Shown here: positions 61,435 through 64,000 of the stretch, piece after piece
Position numbering within the stretch: position 1 is the first letter of the stretch
Layout: every line of letters starts with the position of its first letter
From: CALNYX01 sp942490925
GTDB taxonomy: Bacteria; Chlamydiota; Chlamydiia; Chlamydiales; JAAKFR01
Assembly: GCA_942490925.1 (NCBI GenBank)
Contig: CALNYX010000017.1
Span: forward strand, 1,240,001 to 1,304,000
DNA length: 64,000 nucleotides
Direction of reading: 5' to 3'
The notes under the pieces: model-generated
The model's input: only the letters and a program-made list of their open reading frames with translations
What the model was told of the DNA's origin: nothing
Database searches by the model: none
Position numbers and translations under genes: made by a program

Positions 61435-62721
61435 GGAAGAAAATCGTTTCACTTGCTTAGCAAGAACCTTTTCAAGCTCACCCTCTTCTACATAGAGAGT
61501 GAGCTTTTTTCTTGCCCGCGTCACAGCCGTATAGAGCATCTCCCGTCCAAAGCGCTCACTCCCTTGCGGTAACAAAACAATCACCTCATCATATTCACTT
61601 CCCTGACTCTTATGCACCGAGAGCACATAGGCATATTCATAGGTAGGAAGCAGATAGCGTGGTAGTTTGCGCTCTCCAAATTGAGCATACTCCTTGTAAA
61701 GCAGACCAGTATCCCCATTATAAAGCTCTTGGGTTGGATCATTCACCTTCACCATTATTGGCACAGGTTCTTCCCCTTGGTGGATGAGCGCATTGAGATT
61801 CTCCACGCCGTATGGCCCCTTACGCAAAGGAGTCAAGATGCACGCAGAACTATTTTGAATCATGGGAATCAATTCTTTGACTGAGGGAAGAGGCTCGTAA
61901 TGTACAGGTTTTCCCTGTTTGACAGCTTGCGCAACGTCAATGATTTCCTGCAGCTCAGCACGTAGGCAGGTTGCCAACTCTACTCGATTATTCCTTGAGA
62001 GATCTGCAAATAAAGAGCCTGATTCAACCGGTGGGAGCTGATCCTTATCTCCGAAAAGCACTAGTCGCGCCCCAGTTTTGACAGCTTTGAAAAGACGTGC
62101 CATGAGCTCAGCATCAATCATGGACCCTTCATCAATTACAACAAGGTCAGCATCTATCTGCTGATCCCGCTTCAACAAGGCATGCAGAGTTTGCACAGAA
62201 ATATCTGGCAGCGAGGCGCGTAAATTGGCGGCAGCTTTACCTGTAGGAGCAGCAACAGCAACACGCTCTTTGGGAAATTGCCCGATGAGCTTTGCAGCTG
62301 TGTATGTTTTACCAGTTCCCGGGCCACCAGAAACAAGCGTGACCGGATGCTCCATTGCATAGCCAATTGCAGCTTCTTGCTCGGCATTTAACCCCTCAGT
62401 TGAGAAAGCTTTTGGTTCAACTGTTGCTGAACTGAGCCTTTCAAAGTTTTCTAGAAAGAGCTGCTCTGCTTCCCAGCTGCGACGTAAATACCAACGACTT
62501 TCTTGCTCCACTACAACATGAAGCTCAGGGAGCGTTTGAGCCTGTTTGATCAACTCTGAATCTAACTCTCCACAAGAAGGAAAAAGCTCTTGATTCTCAA
62601 TCAAGACACATAAATGTCCTTCGCGCGCTGATGCCAATAGGTAGGCCAGAAACAGCTCATGGCTTTTTGAAAAACGACGTCCAAAATAGTGATCAACATG
62701 ACTAAAAGGTGATGACATCAT
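61411..62721 (-). CDS. recD: RecD-like helicase (exodeoxyribonuclease V alpha subunit)
   Basis: A 436-residue superfamily 1B helicase. Walker A is VSGGPGTGKTYTA (about 131-143), Walker B is DLVVIDEGSMID, followed by LVLFGDKDQLPPVESG and the C-terminal AYVLSVHKSQGSEYDEV and YTAVTRARKKL motifs. It is shorter than E. coli RecD (608) because part of the N-terminal domain is reduced. It works with RecB and RecC in double-strand break repair. It overlaps recB by 20 nt. Confidence 0.9.
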   Translation of the reverse strand: MMSSPFSHVDHYFGRRFSKSHELFLAYLLASAREGHLCVLIENQELFPSCGELDSELIKQAQTLPELHVVVEQESRWYLRRSWEAEQLFLENFERLSSATVEPKAFSTEGLNAEQEAAIGYAMEHPVTLVSGGPGTGKTYTAAKLIGQFPKERVAVAAPTGKAAANLRASLPDISVQTLHALLKRDQQIDADLVVIDEGSMIDAELMARLFKAVKTGARLVLFGDKDQLPPVESGSLFADLSRNNRVELATCLRAELQEIIDVAQAVKQGKPVHYEPLPSVKELIPMIQNSSACILTPLRKGPYGVENLNALIHQGEEPVPIMVKVNDPTQELYNGDTGLLYKEYAQFGERKLPRYLLPTYEYAYVLSVHKSQGSEYDEVIVLLPQGSERFGREMLYTAVTRARKKLTLYVEEGELEKVLAKQVKRFSSLSSICTR

Positions 62722-64000
62722 TGCTCCTTAAAAAAATGTAAAACCCAGCCGTAAGTTTCTCTCCAAAAAGTCCTAAATAGCGCTCCAACGCTTCGCGATA
62801 AATTTTGGCCTGGAGATCATAGTGGTGCCGCTCCGTCTCTTTTTGAGCACTATCGACAATCACGTTAGATTTCCAATCAACAAAATAGTAACGCCCCTCA
62901 TGCTCAAAGAATAGATCGATAAAACCCTTCATATATCCCTCATCCGTACTGTAGAGAAAAGGCATCTCTTTGTTCATTTTGGAAGGGTCAACATCGGCTA
63001 GTCGAAAGGGTAGCGGGAGATGTAAAACCCGCTTTACCATTGCCTCCACCTCTGTTTGAAATGGCTCCAAAGGCGTTCCCTTCACAAGGGCGCTCAGATC
63101 ACCAGGCTGGGCAAATGAAATCTTCTCAAAGATAGTGTGCAGCAGTGTGCCAATTTCTGGGCCAGCTGGCAGTGCGACTTCCACCTCTTTTTTCACTGCC
63201 TCATACGTCACAAGTGAAGAAAAGGATTGAATCGGACATGAAGGAAATGAAAGCACTGCTTGCTTAGGAGCAACTAGTTGAATCGACTCCTCTGAATCTG
63301 TTTGTACTTCCACCTTTGATCTCTCTACGCGAGGAAGCGACTCATTAACGGAGTCTAAAAACCGTTGCATTGGAGACGTTTTTTTCTCAATATAGGGAAT
63401 GTAAAGCCGCTTTTTTGCTCGCGTAAATGCGACATAGATTTGCCGCATCTGCTCAGCTTCGCTCTCTAGTTGATCAGCCTGCTGAGCTTGGGCTGAAAAG
63501 CTATACTGGCCTTGGTAACAGACAAGATTTTTACGCTGCACCACAGGAGCTGCCAAACCAATTGGAAAGACGATATCAAACTCTAGCCCTTTACTTGCGT
63601 GAACTGTCATGATGTTGACTGCATCTTGCTCTTTAATCAACCGCGCTTTGAGACGCTCTGAATCTGAATCTTCTATGGCAAGTTGTTGTAAGTAGAGAAG
63701 GTAGCTCTCCTTTGGCATCTGCTGCTCAGCAATCATTTCAACGAGTTGCTGCATCTCATGGTAAATCACCTCACCATCTTGTTGCTGCAAAAGCGTTGGC
63801 CCTGCTTGCTTCATCACTGCATCAAACAATTGAAGAATGCCTTTCTGTTCAAGCAGATGATGATAGAGATAAAAATCCTCATGCCTGAGTCCAGATAGTG
63901 GTCCGCCTAAGACGAGTTCTATTGCATTACGATCGCGCGGGTTGAGCACAGCTTGGAGCAACTCATAGAGGACATTGACACGCAATGAGCGCGCTTTATA
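62702..64000 (-). CDS. recB: RecB-like exodeoxyribonuclease V beta subunit, 3' part (5' end outside window)
   Basis: About 432 C-terminal residues are present; the frame continues past the right edge. The helicase motifs NIMTVHASKGLEFDIVF and IYVAFTRAKKRLYIPY belong to UvrD/RecB enzymes. The nuclease domain has GTLLHTIFE (the GxxxHxxxE of RecB family nucleases) and GFIDLFFEHEGRYYFVDWKSN, with Asp and DxK active-site residues. With recD it makes part of a RecBCD-type break-repair complex; recC is not in the window. Confidence 0.9.
   Translation of the reverse strand, partial: YKARSLRVNVLYELLQAVLNPRDRNAIELVLGGPLSGLRHEDFYLYHHLLEQKGILQLFDAVMKQAGPTLLQQQDGEVIYHEMQQLVEMIAEQQMPKESYLLYLQQLAIEDSDSERLKARLIKEQDAVNIMTVHASKGLEFDIVFPIGLAAPVVQRKNLVCYQGQYSFSAQAQQADQLESEAEQMRQIYVAFTRAKKRLYIPYIEKKTSPMQRFLDSVNESLPRVERSKVEVQTDSEESIQLVAPKQAVLSFPSCPIQSFSSLVTYEAVKKEVEVALPAGPEIGTLLHTIFEKISFAQPGDLSALVKGTPLEPFQTEVEAMVKRVLHLPLPFRLADVDPSKMNKEMPFLYSTDEGYMKGFIDLFFEHEGRYYFVDWKSNVIVDSAQKETERHHYDLQAKIYREALERYLGLFGEKLTAGFYIFLRSNDVITF

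Noticed and set aside
1..64000. CRISPR arrays, insertion sequences, rRNA genes and phage genes
   Set aside because: No regularly spaced repeats, transposase or integrase motifs, rRNA segments or phage structural genes were seen on either strand.

Overview
The window looks like a chromosome segment of a chlamydia-related bacterium (order Chlamydiales, probably outside the family Chlamydiaceae). I infer this from gene order that I recall from Chlamydia: tig-clpP-clpX; an aromatic aminotransferase next to mreC; and rpoD, a coiled-coil membrane protein, rpsT and a hydrophobic protein in one block. A CoiA-like protein, a photolyase, an NAD(P)HX repair enzyme and a very large sugar cluster point to an environmental, amoeba-type lineage with more genes than the human pathogens. 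The species cannot be named from the sequence alone.

Layout. 1-7.2 kb (plus strand): the 3' part of an RHS/YD-repeat gene, tRNA-Gly(GCC), then tig, clpP, clpX, a CCA-adding/poly(A) polymerase-type enzyme and a family 9 glycosyltransferase, mostly overlapping. 7.1-45.9 kb: a polysaccharide island of about 39 kb. Its left part (7.1-23.0 kb) runs on the minus strand. It encodes two NDP-sugar epimerases, a GmhA-like isomerase, an inverted HldE-like nucleotidyltransferase/kinase fusion, a two-subunit thiamine-diphosphate E1 enzyme without E2/E3, a GDP-mannose-dehydratase-like SDR, three methyltransferases, a phytanoyl-CoA dioxygenase-like protein and a zinc alcohol dehydrogenase. Upstream of these lie a membrane sulfatase-like protein, an unknown protein and a kinase-like/methyltransferase fusion. 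The middle (23.3-36.4 kb) holds an AsnB-type amidotransferase, three glycosyltransferases, a methyltransferase pseudogene, an ABC exporter or flippase, an FkbM methyltransferase and an HddA/HddC-like GDP-heptose pair with a further SDR. The right part (36.4-45.9 kb) holds another glycosyltransferase and FkbM gene starting inside one another, a C-methyltransferase, a GDP-fucose-synthase-like SDR, an O-antigen polymerase/ligase, a cephalosporin-hydroxylase-like protein, and the UDP-glucuronate branch (UDP-glucose dehydrogenase, UDP-xylose synthase, UDP-glucuronate 4-epimerase).

45.9-64 kb returns to housekeeping genes: nnr, photolyase, an SDR with a DUF2867-like tail, mreC, a 54-codon gene too short for usual cut-offs, an aminotransferase, tRNA-Ala(GGC), a dicarboxylate symporter, a DinG-type helicase, rpoD, a CoiA-like gene, the coiled-coil protein, a mutarotase-like protein, a DUF3592-like protein, rpsT, a candidate inclusion-membrane protein, recD and the 3' part of recB.

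Together the island could make GDP- or ADP-heptose, 6-deoxy sugars, UDP-xylose and UDP-galacturonate, decorate them by O- and C-methylation, hydroxylation and amidation, and assemble and export a glycan. The most unusual points are: the E1 alpha/beta pair next to a reversed HldE fusion; two paralogous methyltransferase genes entered by their upstream neighbours with identical 56-nt overlaps; tail-to-tail overlaps of 73-121 nt at both island edges and once inside; a 5'-to-5' overlap of two divergent genes on an 11-bp palindrome; and several promoter-like sites whose -10 box lies only 4-11 nt from the start codon. No CRISPR array, intact insertion sequence or rRNA was seen.
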